From: Cylindrodendrum hubeiense
Taxonomy: Eukaryota > Ascomycota > Sordariomycetes > Hypocreales > Nectriaceae
DNA length: 61,869 nucleotides
Assembly: GCA_014621425.1 (NCBI GenBank)
Contig: JAANBB010000235.1
Coordinates: forward strand, 1-61,869
Direction of reading: 5' to 3'
In this document: positions 30,508 through 42,507 of the stretch, piece after piece
How the letters are laid out: each line of letters opens with the position of its first letter
Position numbering within the stretch: position 1 is the first letter of the stretch
Notes under the pieces: generated by a model
Database searches by the model: none
Told to the model about the DNA's origin: nothing
Seen by the model: the letters and a program-made list of their open reading frames with translations, nothing else
Made by a program: the position numbers and the translations under genes

Positions 30508-31720
30508 TTAGTCGGTGTCATCACCAACTGGGGATGCAGCCCCTGAGAGTCTCTTTGCTCGGATTGATTTCCGCTTTGTGCGCGTTGTGGAAATCCGGCT
30601 GCTGCTGAGAGACCTCGTGCTGATGATGGTTTCGAGGTTTGGACGTTGTGCAGCATGACTGGATGTCGTGCGCCGACCCAGGTTCATGGCGCTCTGTGAG
30701 AATGGAATTGGCTCATCCGATTCGTCGTCGGACTCAGCTCCTGGCGGAGCGGCAACTGGCCGCAATCGAGCTCTCCGCATGTCGTGGAAGTTATCCGTAG
30801 AGTCGTCAGAAGTTTCGAAGGATAGGCTGCGTGTCCGGTTTAAACTCAAAGAGCGATTCGTCCGCGTGATGAAGAGCGATTCGATCAACTCGGTTTCCGT
30901 GGGGTTGCTGTTCTCCTTCTTCAACTTCTCCATGACGAGCTTCTCGTGCACCAAGCGTCCGAGCTGGACGTCGTCGCCAATCAGTGTCTTACCGCTTGAC
31001 TTGCTACCGGAGCTCCCAGCACGGCTGACTGGAATCTTGCCCTCCATGACCTTAGCAGAGGGCGGTGGTTGGAGCATCCATCGGTGGGCGTCTTTGGAGG
31101 GGATCTTGCTGCTGACAACGGGGGGGGTGATAGTCGTTGATGGGTGGGTTCTTGGGTGCAAAGTAAAACTCCTTGCGTTCCTGGTCCGTCACCTCCTTGT
31201 CAATGCCGAGTGTGGACTCTATCAAGCGGCCGGCCGAGTCGCGGGCCTTTGAGATGGCGTCCCTGAACTTCTGGCCGGACCATTGTTGACCCCATAGTTC
31301 CTCGTCTTCGCGCTGGTATCCTCGCCGTCGGTTCCAGTCTTCGGAAATGCCTTCATCTTCGGAAATGACGGTTGTGCTGGGTGCGATGTTGAGGCGACTC
31401 TCACCGACGTTGGTGTGTTCGGATATGCTGGGTGCGGTGCTGTCGCCACCGGAGCTGGTGAGACCGCGTTGGCTCGAGTTCTTGCTGACAGACTTTTTGG
31501 GAAGAGTCGGCCCCATGGTGATCTCATCTTTCCAGTATGGGTTGGTGTTGAAGGGCGAAGGGTGTTGGTAGAAGCCGGGCTGCTCAGTTTCCAATTTGGC
31601 CTTCTCCTGACGCTCCTTCTTTGCCTGGACGCGGGCCTTTTGCCGATGGCGCACTTTCGCACATGGCGTGCAGGCGATGATGTAGAAGACGGCCGATTGA
31701 AAAGCGATGGGGAAAGACAT
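30508..31720 (-). CDS. Unknown protein; frame interrupted at a G8 tract
   Basis: Two overlapping minus-strand frames read as one protein. The first starts at the ATG at 31720 (MSFPIAFQSAVFYIIACTPC) and runs to about 31121. The second continues to the stop at 30508. They meet at a run of eight G (plus strand, 31120-31127), where removing one base makes NDYHPP run straight into VVSSKIPSK. The full product would be 403 residues. The N-terminus has a short hydrophobic stretch with CTPC, then a Lys/Gln-rich helix (RHRQKARVQAKKERQEKAK). The C-terminus is Ser/Arg-rich (RSLSLNRTRSLSF) and ends VGDDTD. No named domain is recognised. Composition on both sides of the break is coherent, so an assembly error is likelier than a true pseudogene. 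Confidence 0.7.
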
Positions 31721-32461
31721 GGTCGTCGCCTTCGATCGGGTCGGGCCCGGACATGAAAAGCGACGTCGCTCGGGTCGGTCGATGACAGAAGACGATGCTG
31801 GCGATTTACAACATGGGACGCAGAAAGGGGTCGGTCTGGAAGATTGGCGATGCGGTTCAGCTGGGGGGAAGAGAAAAACGGCCGACGGGCTCTGTAAATG
31901 AGCGGCGCAGGTGTAGTAGTACTACTATGTACGTAGTACGCAGTAGACGTAGCTGGCGGACGGAGGACAAAGAGGCGCGCCTAGGTCAACGCCATGTGAA
32001 GGTGCAGGCGCTTGGGAACGAGGGGACGCCGGAGAGGGGGCGAAGGGACGAGCCAAGACGGGTACGGGGCACCAGCTGAACGGAGCAATTCGTCAGAGGC
32101 GTTAAGTGTTTGGGCGTTTGATTGAGGGCTGGTCGGAATGGGAAATGGTCAAATGGGGGAGACTCGCGGCGCCGTCGTGTGGGGAGATTGAGATCCAGGG
32201 GGGACGTCGTTTCACAGGCAGGTGCGGCGGACGCTAGCCGAGTAATATAAACGGGCAGCCGTCGATGTCAGTAGGGTCCTAGATAGGCCAAAGTGTGCCT
32301 GGTAGTCGAGCGTCTAGACCCGCTAACCCGTTAGCAGCGTAAGACGGCAGAGCTGTGGCCGTGGGCGAAGGAAGAGTCCAACTGCGTGTGTTGGCTCTGG
32401 GCTGTTGGCTGCCGTTGGCTGTGGGCTTGGGCTCCTGCGCTGCGCTGCGCAATGCTGTACC

Positions 32462-32492
32462 GGGCGTGCTGGGCGTGCTGTGCGTGCTGTGC
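32462..32492. repeat. 9-nt tandem repeat (GGCGTGCTG)
   Basis: Three to four copies of a GGCGTGCTG/TGCGTGCTG unit in tandem within noncoding sequence. Confidence 0.8.
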
Positions 32493-34012
32493 GACGACGG
32501 CGGCGTCGGTGTCAGGATTCGGGAAAGGGGACAAGGGTCTCAGATATAGCACTGATGCGTCTGCTGAGCGATGGATCGCCGCTTGTTGAGACAAATGGCG
32601 CAGGCGCAGGCGCGGCAGACGTACGCACTAACAAGTGTTCGTGACGGCGAGCGGGTGGTGGAAGAAGAAACGCAGCTATTAATGGCTGGAACCATGACGC
32701 TGCCGTGATGGCTGGACGGCTGAGGGTGGATGGATGGTCGATGCACCGTCACAGCGCAACACGACACACAAAAACGAAACAACGAGCCGAGATGTGGCGA
32801 CGGCTAAAATGGAATACAGAGATACGCCCAAGAGTCGGTGGGAGAGAGGGAGGGGGATGTGGCAACCGTAACATGGGAGATGAAGGCATCCGTCATGGAA
32901 TCCAATCCGTCTATCCATACGTTCAAGGATCCATGGCACGTTGCGAGGGATACGCGGATGGGGGGGAACTGGGGGGCAAGACGCCAGGGACCTCCCAACA
33001 CGGGCGCCTACCCACCGAGACACAAGTACACCCCGTCAACGACCAACCCCCCGGCTCCGCACGAGGACGCCTTGCTAGGCCCAGCCCCGGCCCAGACGCC
33101 CGGCGGACCTCCAGCTCGCAGTGGGTTTGACGCATGGCTGCAGCGGACTTGCAGTAGGCCACAGTGGGCTGCAGCGAGCTTCCAGTGGGTGCAGAGGCCT
33201 AGACTCGCAACACTCGCTTCCTCCAGCAGGCGATGCTGCAGCGTTGGCCTCGGGGCTGGGCTGTTCCCACGGCCCTGCTGAAGCATCCCTGCCCCCCTCC
33301 ATTTACGTAGTCCTTCTCCTCCCGTCACCAATCCCCGAGGCGGAAGCGACATTGCCCACACCCACCCCCATTGCGGCGGCCTGCGCGGCCTGCATCTGCA
33401 CCGAGAACCACCCACAGAGACGAAGAGCCCCCGAGCCCACGCCCAGAGCGGGTTCCCCCCAATTACGGGCTCCAATTGCGGGCGACTGGATGCTCCCTTG
33501 CCTAATCGATACCGAGCCGTGTCTGCACTCCTCCCCTCACCTGGGATGCGCACTCGCTCGGACTTGATGAGCGGGCTTGGTGTTCGGGCTTGATGTGCGG
33601 CAAGTTAGCCCACCCCGAGTCTGCGTCCACTCGCCACCGCCCAGCGACGGAGCTCAACGCGGCCAGAGTTGGTCCGTAACGCGGTACCTTTGGTTGAAGG
33701 TTTTCGGTGCAGCTGGTCGGCCTCGAACTCTCGGCCGCCAAGTCACCGCGGGGACGGAGCCGGTTTGGTTGCTAGAGTTGCGAGGTCGGCTCTGGCGGTG
33801 ACGTCGTGGGCGCAATTCTCGCCACGAATATCTCTGCCGCCTCTTGGCTTCCCTCGCGACCTCGAGGTCCCCGCGGCCGAGATTGGGAGAAAGCCTCAAG
33901 TTAGTTACCCCGACCCTGCCGAGCCCGCAGCGACGCAAAGGCGGTGGGCGATCCCCCTCAAGTCCAGCCGGTCTCTGTCGTCACCCGGCCCCATTCGCAC
34001 CCGCATGTCCGA

Positions 34013-34042
34013 ATCGCACTCATCGCACTCGTCGCACTCGTC
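34013..34042. repeat. 9-nt tandem repeat (TCGCACTCG)
   Basis: Three to four copies of TCGCACTCG/TCGCACTCA in tandem. The repeat explains the artificial SHSSHSSH reading of the overlapping open frame. Confidence 0.8.
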
Positions 34043-35421
34043 ACATCGCTGCAACTTGACCCCCTCTCGGCGGTCGTCCGTCAACCAATTCTCGGCCCAA
34101 CACGCCCTCGCAACCCGGCTTGGCAGGTATTCGTCCGACGTGGCCCTCTCCGCCATGGACTCTGTGGGTGGTGCATGCCATACATGTACATGAGCCTGCG
34201 TCGCCACATCCCATTCGTCCCAGGCTATGCAAGGGCCCAGTTGTCAACGATGGGTCCTCTGTCTCGCTGCTTTAGTTGTGCACCGGCCCAAAAGACTGGC
34301 GTCTGGTAACAGTCCGCCCAATGGCACCGCCCGGATCGACCATCGTGGTCTTAGCGGCGACTTGACAGGCAGCATCATCGACTCTGCGGATATATATCAC
34401 ATGTCACTATCACAATCATGTCCTCTGTAAGTGTCTCTGCGGCCTGCCGCTGTGAACACATAATAATTGCCGGTGCGGGACACATGGCAACGCGCGGTTT
34501 ATGTGTGGTAGGTGTGTATCTGCAGTCATTGCAAGAGTAAGATCCAGTCCACGCGGAACACCCACGCGGAACACCCAGGGCACCAATGGCTTCCTTGTCT
34601 GCAGACCCAACCTTTTGCAGATGTCTTTTACCGCAGCTTCCCTATCCCACCCTCCACATTCAATCCGGGCCCTCTTCCGTTATCGTCCTGCATGCCTCAG
34701 CCCATCCCTGCACGCATCCCCCTCACAGAATACTACCATCCCACATTCCCGCGAGTAGCCTCCAGCAACGAGGGCGCCAGGTAGTCCCGTGCTGCCCTCA
34801 CTTGTCTCGCCTTCCCTTAGTTTGGAGCGGGAGTCGAAACAGCACCTACTTACTTGGAGCATCAACTGGTCTTCAGGTTACATCTCGTCTCCCCCAGTCA
34901 CAATAGGAATAATACAGTGTCACATTCAACTTTCAAATCCGAGTTACAACGTATATTATAGTCTTGTTCATCTCCCTTGTGGGAACTCGGTAACTTCTTC
35001 AGTGTACACTGGCCATCCTCCTCAATCAAAATGCACGCATGCCGCCATCTCCACGGCCGCCATGGGCCTCGGTTCTTGTCCTCGAACATGACTTGTTTTC
35101 ACCTGCATCTCATCCCCCACCCAGCCACCTCATTGGGGATGCCTTCGCAAACCAGGAATATCCCCGATACCTTAACTCCAGCCCCAAACGCTCGCGCTGT
35201 CGCAACGTGTTCCAGTTGATTGTTGGACAGCGGGTTCGGATCCAAGTATTTTGCACGCAAACAGAGAAGAAGATTGAAAGAAAAAAAGACAGGAAAAAGG
35301 ACAGGGGAAGAAAAAAAAGCTTATGGTGGTTTGCCTGACGGCCAGTGTACAAGGGGATATAGTGAAAGGATCATGACCGACGTTCAACCGTGTTGATGTC
35401 TGTATTGGCCGTGTCTTGCAT

Positions 35422-36695
35422 CTAAACATCCCACTCCTCTTCCACCTCGTCCTCATCGGCAGGCTCATCCTTAGTGCTCAGCGCCGAGAAGGCTCCAAAA
35501 GATGGGGCGGACTTGGTGGCAACCACAGTCTGCTTGGGCTGGACAGCAACGCGGGGCTGGGAAGGCTCATCACCGGAGTCGACAGAAGACTCGTTCTTAG
35601 AGGCCTTCTTGGATGACTTGGTCTTGACGGTGCTCCACTCATCCTCGTCGGTCTTCAGCAACTCAATCTGCTCCTCCTCGGAAGGGAGAGAAGAGACCCA
35701 GTTACCCTGGGTAGACTTGGCGGCAGCCGCCGGCTTGGTGGTGCCGGTGGTGGAAGGTGCCGGCTGCTCAAAGGTGTCCAACGGCTGGTGGAATCCGTTG
35801 GTCTGGGCAGCCGGGGTAGCCTTGGTGCCGCTGGGGGCACCCTGAGTCCAGGAAGACTTGCCCCCATTGGCAGCCACGAATTGCGATCCGTCCTTGGCGG
35901 CTCGGCCCTCAGCAATACGAGCAGTTCGTCGTTGCTTCTCCTCGAGGGTCTTGCGCTCCTTCTCGGACTCTTCACGGGCGCCTTGGCAGCCTCGGCCTTC
36001 TTGCGGTTCTGTCGCTGCTTCTTCGACTCGACAGGCTCAGGGGCCTTGGCAACCTTCTGCTTCTGCTGCTTAGGGGCAGTGTCGGTCAGACGCAGAACGG
36101 CGGGGCGGGCCGGCGTCGCCTCGAGCATGTCAGAGACATCGCCTGCAACAGCAGGGCCAACCTCGGGGGAAGTGATGGGGGAGGTGATGGGGGATTGGTC
36201 GTCATCAGCATCGGCACCAGTGGTAGAGGATGGGGCCGATTCCTTCTGCTCCGCGGCAACATTGATCTTGTTGGCACGGGACTGCTTGACGGACTTCTCT
36301 CGCTGCTTTCCTCCCTCGGACTTGGAAGCAAACTTGGCACCGGACTGGGCCTTGGCGAGCTGTTTGGCAAACTTGACGTTGTCGACATCATCTGGTGTGT
36401 TGTCCTGAACGTTGCTCAACCAGGCGCTGGGCTCGGCTTTCTCGGTGCTAGCGCTGGGATTGGCTGCCTTCTTGGAGGATCCCTGGGCCTCCGAAGTGAA
36501 GCTCTCCATGCGCTGCTTCTTCTTCTTCTTCTCCTCCTTGCGTGGCTCGGCTGGTACGACCTTGGGAGCCTTGGTCAGGGGAACACCAGCTCGCTTCTGG
36601 TTCTTCTGGGTTGAGACGTGGTAAACGACATAGCCAACACCAAACAGGGCGGCATAGCCACCGATTGTGTAGAGATAGTTCATGCTGTCCGCCAT
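35422..36695 (-). CDS. Membrane-anchored Lys-rich protein; frame interrupted near 35976
   Basis: Starts at the ATG at 36695 and opens with a membrane span at residues about 5-28 (LYTIGGYAALFGVGYVVYHV), followed by a strongly basic, Lys-rich segment (RKEEKKKKKQR). The frame is open to about 35976; after that the original phase turns into Arg/Pro-rich nonsense, while the next phase carries a coherent end (KERKTLEEKQRRTARIAEG ... DEVEEEWDV) down to the stop at 35422. One missing base in a GGCGCCC stretch explains this, and the whole product would be 424 residues. The anchored, Lys/Ala-rich, coiled-coil-like body resembles ER-membrane proteins with a cytosolic basic tail, but no named family is recognised. 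Upstream is a 1.55-kb divergent region shared with MTD1. Confidence 0.72.
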
Positions 36696-38249
36696 ATTGA
36701 AGTCGTAAGAAGTGGAATGGGGTGGGTCGTTGGGTCGCGTGGCGATGGTTCAAGGTTCGGAGATGATGACTAGGGGGGAGGTGCGGATGGCTAAGGAGGG
36801 AGAGTGAGAAGGACGGGCGATTGGTGATGAGATCAATGCCCTTGGGGAAGAAAGCGTAGAGATGGGTGGAGAGGCGACACTGGCACGTCTTCTTGGTGGA
36901 AGCTGAGCGTGGTGGTTGTTAAGTTTACAGCTGACAAGGCTGAGCTGTCGCAATCATGAGGCCAGATTGTCTGGAGCAAACGGGCCTACCCAGGTAATTC
37001 AACAGGGATGCGTCGACGGCGCAACAACGGCAGAGGAAAGAAAGCCGAGAGAGAAGGGGCGAAGCGTGTGACGAGGATGAAAAGGGGGCAGGAGGGTAGA
37101 AAGGGACGAGAGAGGATGAGGTGTCGAGCTTGGCGCAAGGGTTGTAGAAGACACCAGGTGGCTTAAAGTGTACGGTGGCCAGTCCTGTTGCGCTGAGGGA
37201 AGCAACGTCGCGGATCGAGCAGACGAGCTGCAGGGAGTCGATGAGTGGTTCGCTGGACCAGGTACGCCGAAGCGGTAACGGTGGGGCGCTGGCACCTCTG
37301 CGGAGACGCACGCCTCAGGTACCTTGCCAGCGGATTCTGGCGTGCGAGGTACAGCGGTGGGTTTGATTGAGCGTGGCAGCGTGGCTCGGCCAATCTTACT
37401 GGCACTTTCAGTGGTCCACCTTGGCGGTCGTCGGGGTAAATGGGAGACGATTTGGGCGTGGCACTATTGGCGCGCCGGTGGGTTGCAACTGATGAGGGCC
37501 TGAGGTGATGATGGTGCGAGAGGAGAGTTGGTTTTTGCTAAGCTCGGCTGCGTTGTCGACTGACCTTAAGTAAGGGCACCGTGGCCGTACAAGTACGCAG
37601 TAGGTGCGAAGCAGGTGCGAAGTACGTACAGCCCAAAGGCAAAGCACCTTGGAAGCTCAGGGGGGGCTTCAGTGGGTTCCATTCTACGTGCCAGTGGTGT
37701 TTCCGATCATAACGGAAGGTACCCGAAGGAGCAACGAATTAGCCTTTTCCAGTGGGAATACCGTGTTAGAGTGCCTAACATTTGCTCACTCCCTCTCCGC
37801 ATGACACCTTGTAGGCCGTCGCCCGCATACCATAGGTACGTCGGTAGGTTGGCAGTGGGTCACCGCGGCTGAATTTTTTTTTTCGCGATAATTCCTGGCC
37901 CGGGTCGACTGCCCCTCCATGAGCGGGATTGTCTTTGGTGGGGTCCCTTTACATGATCCCCCTCTTCTTGCAACTGCTCAGCACTTACAGTATTGATGCC
38001 AGTCATATCTTTCAGGTACGCAATTCGCGACTTATTCCGGTCTTGATCATCCCCGTCCGATCATTACGCTGACTGCGGGCTCGGCACAGACACAGCGACG
38101 TCACAAGCAAGCTCGATAGTGGGGTTAATCGCAGTCCCGTCTCGATCCCATCCTCGCCGCATTGTGAGCGAGCAAGATTCAGGATGGCAGCGAAAGATGC
38201 TAACACGGTTCCCCCTAGGTTGAAAGGTACCGACCAACCAAAACTCAAA
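36696..38249. other. Divergent intergenic region
   Basis: Holds the promoters of the membrane-anchored gene (left) and MTD1 (right). CT-rich leader sequence lies just upstream of 36696 on the minus strand. A possible leader intron for MTD1 ends at CCCCTAG near 38218. No independent gene is supported. Confidence 0.5.
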
Positions 38250-39392
38250 ATGGCCTCCCAAGACATCCCCAAGACCTGCAAGGTCATCACTGCCGACACC
38301 ATCGCCAAGAAGCTCCTCGCTGAGGTCAAGGAGACGCTCGCCAAGGTGCAAGGAAATGCCCCCGCCGAACCCGCTCTGGCAGCCTTCCTCGCAAATGACG
38401 ACCCTGCCGCCGTCAAGTACGCCGAGTGGTCCAAGAAGACTTGCGAAGAGAAGTGAGACAATCCTGCGGATCATTGCCAGATAACCCGGCGAATGCCTCC
38501 GGGACTGATGCTGATGTATGCCATAGCGGCTTCAGGTTTGATCTCCGTACCGTCGACAAGGACCTCCTCGAGGAGGAGATCATGAAGGCCAATGAGGATG
38601 AGAGTGTGGACGGCATGATCGTCTACTACCCCATCTTCCCCAAGAACCCCACCCACGACAAGTATGTCCAGGAGACCGTCGAGCTCGGCAAGGACGTCGA
38701 GGGCCTTCGACACAAGCATCTCCACAACATGTACCACAACATCCGATTCCTCGACGCCCCCGAGAACCGCAAGAAGTCTATTCTTCCCTGCACGCCTCTT
38801 GCCGTCGTCAAGATCCTCGAGCATCTCCAGATCTACAACCCTATCCTCGCTTCCGGCAACCGCCTTTTCGGAAAGACCATTACCGTCATCAACCGATCCG
38901 AGGTCAACGGCCGTCCCTTGGCAGCACTCCTGGCCAACGATGGCGCCACCGTATACTCAGTGGATATCACTGGAGTCCAGCTGTTCACTCGTGGACAGGG
39001 CATCAAGCAGGTACGCCACCAGGTCGAGGACAAGGAGGGTTGGGGCTTGGCGGAGTGCCTTCCCCTGAGCGATGTGGTTATTGGAGGTGTGCCGTCGGAG
39101 TCTTTCAAGGTGCCCACCGACCTCATCCGAGAGGGTGCCGTCTGCATCAACTTCTCGTCGTACAGGAACTTTGACGGCCCTGCCATCAAGGAGAAGGCCT
39201 CCATCTATGTGCCCTCCGTTGGCAAGGTGACGATTGCCATTCTGCTGCGAAACCTTGTGGTAAGTTGTATCCCCAATCCCACCAAAGAGCCCCAGGCTAA
39301 CTCGTCAGCGTCTGATTGCCAACCGGCCATCTAAGGACGAGTCCGACAAGGGCAACGTCCAGGCCCGCAACGAGGCGTTCCGGGATGACTAA
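38250..39392 (+). CDS. MTD1: Methylenetetrahydrofolate dehydrogenase (NAD+)
   Basis: Three exons, 38250-38452, 38527-39259 and 39309-39392, give 339 residues. Donors are GTGAGA and GTAAGT; the second intron has a GGCTAACT branch site. The sequence follows the NAD-dependent cytosolic enzyme of yeast (Mtd1) closely: FLANDDPAAVKYAEWS, GFRFDLRTV, GLRHKHLHNMYHNIRFLD, KSILPCTPLAVVKILE, INRSEVNGRPLAALLANDG and YVPSVGKVTIAILLRN. It oxidises 5,10-methylene-THF to methenyl-THF for one-carbon supply and purine synthesis. An in-frame ATG at 38184 could add 22 residues (MAAKDANTVPP...), but a likely leader-intron acceptor (CCCCTAG) lies between the two, so 38250 is preferred. The last exon encodes a short hydrophilic tail ending FRDD. 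Confidence 0.95.
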
Positions 39393-40352
39393 ATACTGTC
39401 TCCACGCCGAGAGACATGACACGCGAGAAGCAGCCTTGGCCGCTGCAAACTCAACCCCTGAATTGATGATACCTGGTGGCCAGCTCTTTGGTTAGACGGA
39501 CAAAAAAGTAAAAAGATATATGACTGGGACTGCATTTAGACAAGAAAGAAGAGGAAAAAAAACTGGTGTTTTTCAGGAGTCATACATAGACGCGAATGAA
39601 CTAGATGGGCTTAGAAACCCCCTACCCCATACATACGGCCAATAAACCGTAACAAAGGTCTCATTGGCCTGGCCTTTGGAAAATCCAGGCCCCAATGCCG
39701 GGGACAGGTCTGGATTTTTAAACGTTTACAGTCGCCGCCGGTCATATCGACTTGATCGCCAAATCGGGATCGGACCTGGCGTCTCTTTAGCGTTGCGATG
39801 CTCGACAGCGCCAGCGCCCTGCAGCACTGTTGACAAGGGAGCCATCCAGGTTATCCAAAGCTCGCATGGCTAGCACCCCGCTGGTTGCTGTAGCGTGAGA
39901 AAAGCGGTAAACGGGTAAATTGCATCTAGATTATTCCAGCTCTAAAGCATCAATCACATGTGGCCCGCTCGCAAGTGTCGGCGTGCCCCGACGTTGAGAT
40001 CGCCGGAGCCGTCCTCGATGAGGGGCTTATCTCATCAGGCACCCCACCCACCTTCCGCATACTGAAGGGCGTAAGGGCTACCTAAGAGAGGGGAAATGCC
40101 AAGACTCCATGGACTCTATCTCGACTTGACAAGCCCACGGACTCATAAAGAGGAAGCTGTCTTTTCAACCTTGCTGAGAAACTTCCTACTTTCTCATTTT
40201 CGGCTGCGAGCAATCTCTGCCCCGTGGTTCGTCGCTGTTACATCATATCTGCTAGTGGCACAGCATTCCACGCTCTTCACCTCGCTTCACCTGTCCCTGC
40301 TTGTGCCTGATCTCTCTTGAACCCATATTATAAACATACACTCCCCTTCAAG
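39393..40352. other. Intergenic region, no gene seen
   Basis: Holds the 3' end of MTD1 (A-rich tract near 39544-39561) and the promoter of the nucleoside hydrolase gene. ATTATAAAC near 40327 is a possible core promoter element. Open frames here lack coding features. Confidence 0.5.
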
Positions 40353-41832
40353 ATGGCTCCCAAGCACAGAATCATCATCGACACGGACCCAGGTATGATA
40401 TCACACCACAGCCGTCACATCTCTTCCCGTATTCTAACTGGTTTCAAGGCGTTGACGATGTCCTCGCCATGCTCCTGGCTCTCAGCGCCGCTCCTGAAGA
40501 GCTCGATGTAGCTATGATCTCGGTCACATATGGCAACGTCCCACTGTCAAGGTATGGTCCATCTGCATGACGAATAGTTAACAAATCTGACCATATTCAC
40601 AGCACCCTCCATAATGTGGTTTCTCTCTTCCACGTCCTCGACAAGGAACTCGAATGGAGGAAGTCGACTGGAAAGGCCGAAGGCTATGGAGCAATGAAGG
40701 CGAGCAAGCCCATTGTTGCCGTTGGGCCTGAGCATCCTCTGTGCGACGAGGAGTTGATGGCTGACTACTTTCGTAAGTCATACAGATTCTTCCCAGCTTC
40801 CAGAACTGCCTTAGCTGACCCGGGTCTCTCTCGCTTACAGATGGCATCGATGGACTACACAATGTCCATGAGGCTCATCCACACCTAAACCCTGCGGATA
40901 CTTGGAAGAGTCTGTTCATGGATGGCGATAGCTCGGCTAACCCCGATGATTTCTCTCCCAACTTCACACCGTCCAAGATTCCAGCCCACTTGGAGATCCT
41001 TCGCCTTCTCAAGGAGAACCCAGTTGATACCATCTCCATCCTGGCGCTCGGTCCATTGACGAATGTCGCACTCGCGGCTGCTGAAGACCCGGAGACATTC
41101 CTCCGAGTGAAGGAACTGGTGGTCATGGGCGGAGCTGTGCATTGCGAGGGCAATGTGACCCCCGTGGCCGAATTCAATTGCTATGCCGACGCCGTTGCGG
41201 CCGCCCGAGTATATGCCCTCACATCCTATAACCCACACTCCACCATGCCAGCGGTTCCCCAGGAGCTCTCGACATTGCCCCCTTATCCTGCCAGGCTCTC
41301 TCGCCAGCTTAAGTTGACGCTCGCTCCCCTCGATATCACCACTCCTCATCTCATCACCAAGAGCTACTTTGCCGACAACATCAAAGCACATGTCGATGCT
41401 GGCAGCCCCCTTGCCATATGGTCTTCACACTTTCTCAGTGGTACTTTTGAGAAAATCGAGTCCATTCTAGGAGACGGGGAGGAACCAGGTCTTTCATTGC
41501 ATGATCCCCTGACTGTTTGGTACATGCTGACCCATGACGACCCCAAATGGAAGACGCCGGCGAAGCCAGAGGACATCCGTGTTGAGACCTCTGGTCAGTG
41601 GACTCGGGGTATGCATGTCATCGACAGTCGTGTCAGGGCCAAGCCTGCTGAAGGTGCAGTATCCCTGACAGAGAATCCCGATGATGACCCCGAATTCGTT
41701 GCCCTGGACCAGGTCCCTGGTGATGAAATGGCGTGGTTGAGTATCCGCAAGGGCAACCGCATCAACCGACTCATCGAGTCTCCCGGCGAAGACCTCTTCA
41801 AGGAAGTTTTGATGCAGAGACTTTATGGATAA
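40353..41832 (+). CDS. Inosine-uridine preferring nucleoside hydrolase
   Basis: Four exons: 40353-40392, 40449-40551, 40603-40772 and 40841-41832, giving 434 residues. The first intron (GTATGA, 56 nt) splits the calcium-binding signature DTDPGVDDVLAML at the Gly codon, and splicing restores it exactly (D10, D12, D16, D17). Further family boxes are YGNVPLSSTLHN, HGIDGLHNV, LALGPLTNVALA and VVMGGAVHCEGNVTPVAEFN. The enzyme cleaves the N-glycosidic bond of nucleosides to free base and ribose, in salvage or NAD-precursor metabolism (Urh1-like). At 434 residues it is longer than the bacterial enzymes because of an insertion around residues 245-290 and an extended C-terminus, as seen in other filamentous fungi. 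It converges on LSM8. Confidence 0.93.
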
Positions 41833-42067
41833 GCATGCAAACTTTAACGGCGAGGTATATTAGCACATATACTTGGATAGAGGCGAAGTAAATAAATTCA
41901 ATGGGTACATACCCTTGCAAATGCCAAATAGATTGTCTAGAACTCCGTGTAATCAAACGCCGTGATCTTGCCAATACCACCCAACAGGAGAGCTCTCTGT
42001 CTCCCTACAATGGACACCATGCCCTGGAAATAACAAACGCAAATCATGGGGTTTCTAGTCGATCCCG

Positions 42068-42507
42068 CTATACGTGTTTTATACCTCCAATAGCTGAGCC
42101 CTTGACTTCTGTCCAGTTGATACTATCGTCGAGCGCTTCGTCGACGAGACCAATCGAGCAGACGTTGTCTCCGCGCACGAGGTAGAGGCCGAGGGGCACT
42201 TGGGCGGACGGTTCTGGGTCGTCGGTCGTCCGAATAATTCTCTCCGTAGCGTTGTTCAGGACCTGGACGAGTGAGACGATGCGGTCAGTACGGGACAGGA
42301 CACATGACGAGGAGCTTTGGAGGTACTGGGAGCGACTTACCAGGTTCGTGCTCTGGTCACAAGCGGCCAGTGTGCCGACGAGGATGCGAGAGTCGGCCGT
42401 GACGATCAAGACTTTCTCTGGAGCGCGGGGTTGTGGTCAGCGGGTGTCTCGAGCTTTGGATTTGGAGGGCTGGCTTTACTGTTCAGGTATCCTCCGAGAG
42501 TCGCCAT
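42068..42507 (-). CDS. LSM8: U6 snRNA-associated Sm-like protein LSm8
   Basis: Three minus-strand exons, 42507-42480 (28 nt), 42417-42341 and 42262-42068, give 99 residues. Donors are GTAAAG and GTAAGT; acceptors CAG and CAG. Joining exons 1 and 2 gives GGYLNKKVLIVTADSRILV, matching LSm8 at the start of Sm1. Sm2 reads PLGLYLVRGDNVCSIGLVDE, and the C-terminus IGGIKHV is characteristic. LSm8 defines the nuclear LSm2-8 ring that binds the oligo-U end of U6 snRNA and supports splicing. The ATG chosen is the first in frame. Upstream, the same frame stays open for about 99 codons with two Cys-rich clusters but no ATG. Its 3' end faces the nucleoside hydrolase gene 235 bp away. Confidence 0.95.

Larger units (their letters stand above)
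31721..35421. other. Long intergenic region, no gene seen
   Basis: The longest gap in the window, 3.7 kb upstream of the minus-strand gene at 31720 and downstream of the one ending at 35422. Open frames such as 32838-33281 and 33669-34193 are Arg/Pro/Ser-rich with no domain. Small tandem repeats occur at 32462-32492 and 34013-34042, and an A-rich tract near 35275-35320. No tRNA, rRNA or transposon was recognised. Confidence 0.45.

Noticed and set aside
33669..34193. 174-codon open frame with SHSSHSSHSSH
   Set aside because: The Ser/His run comes from a 9-nt noncoding tandem repeat; the rest has no coding features.
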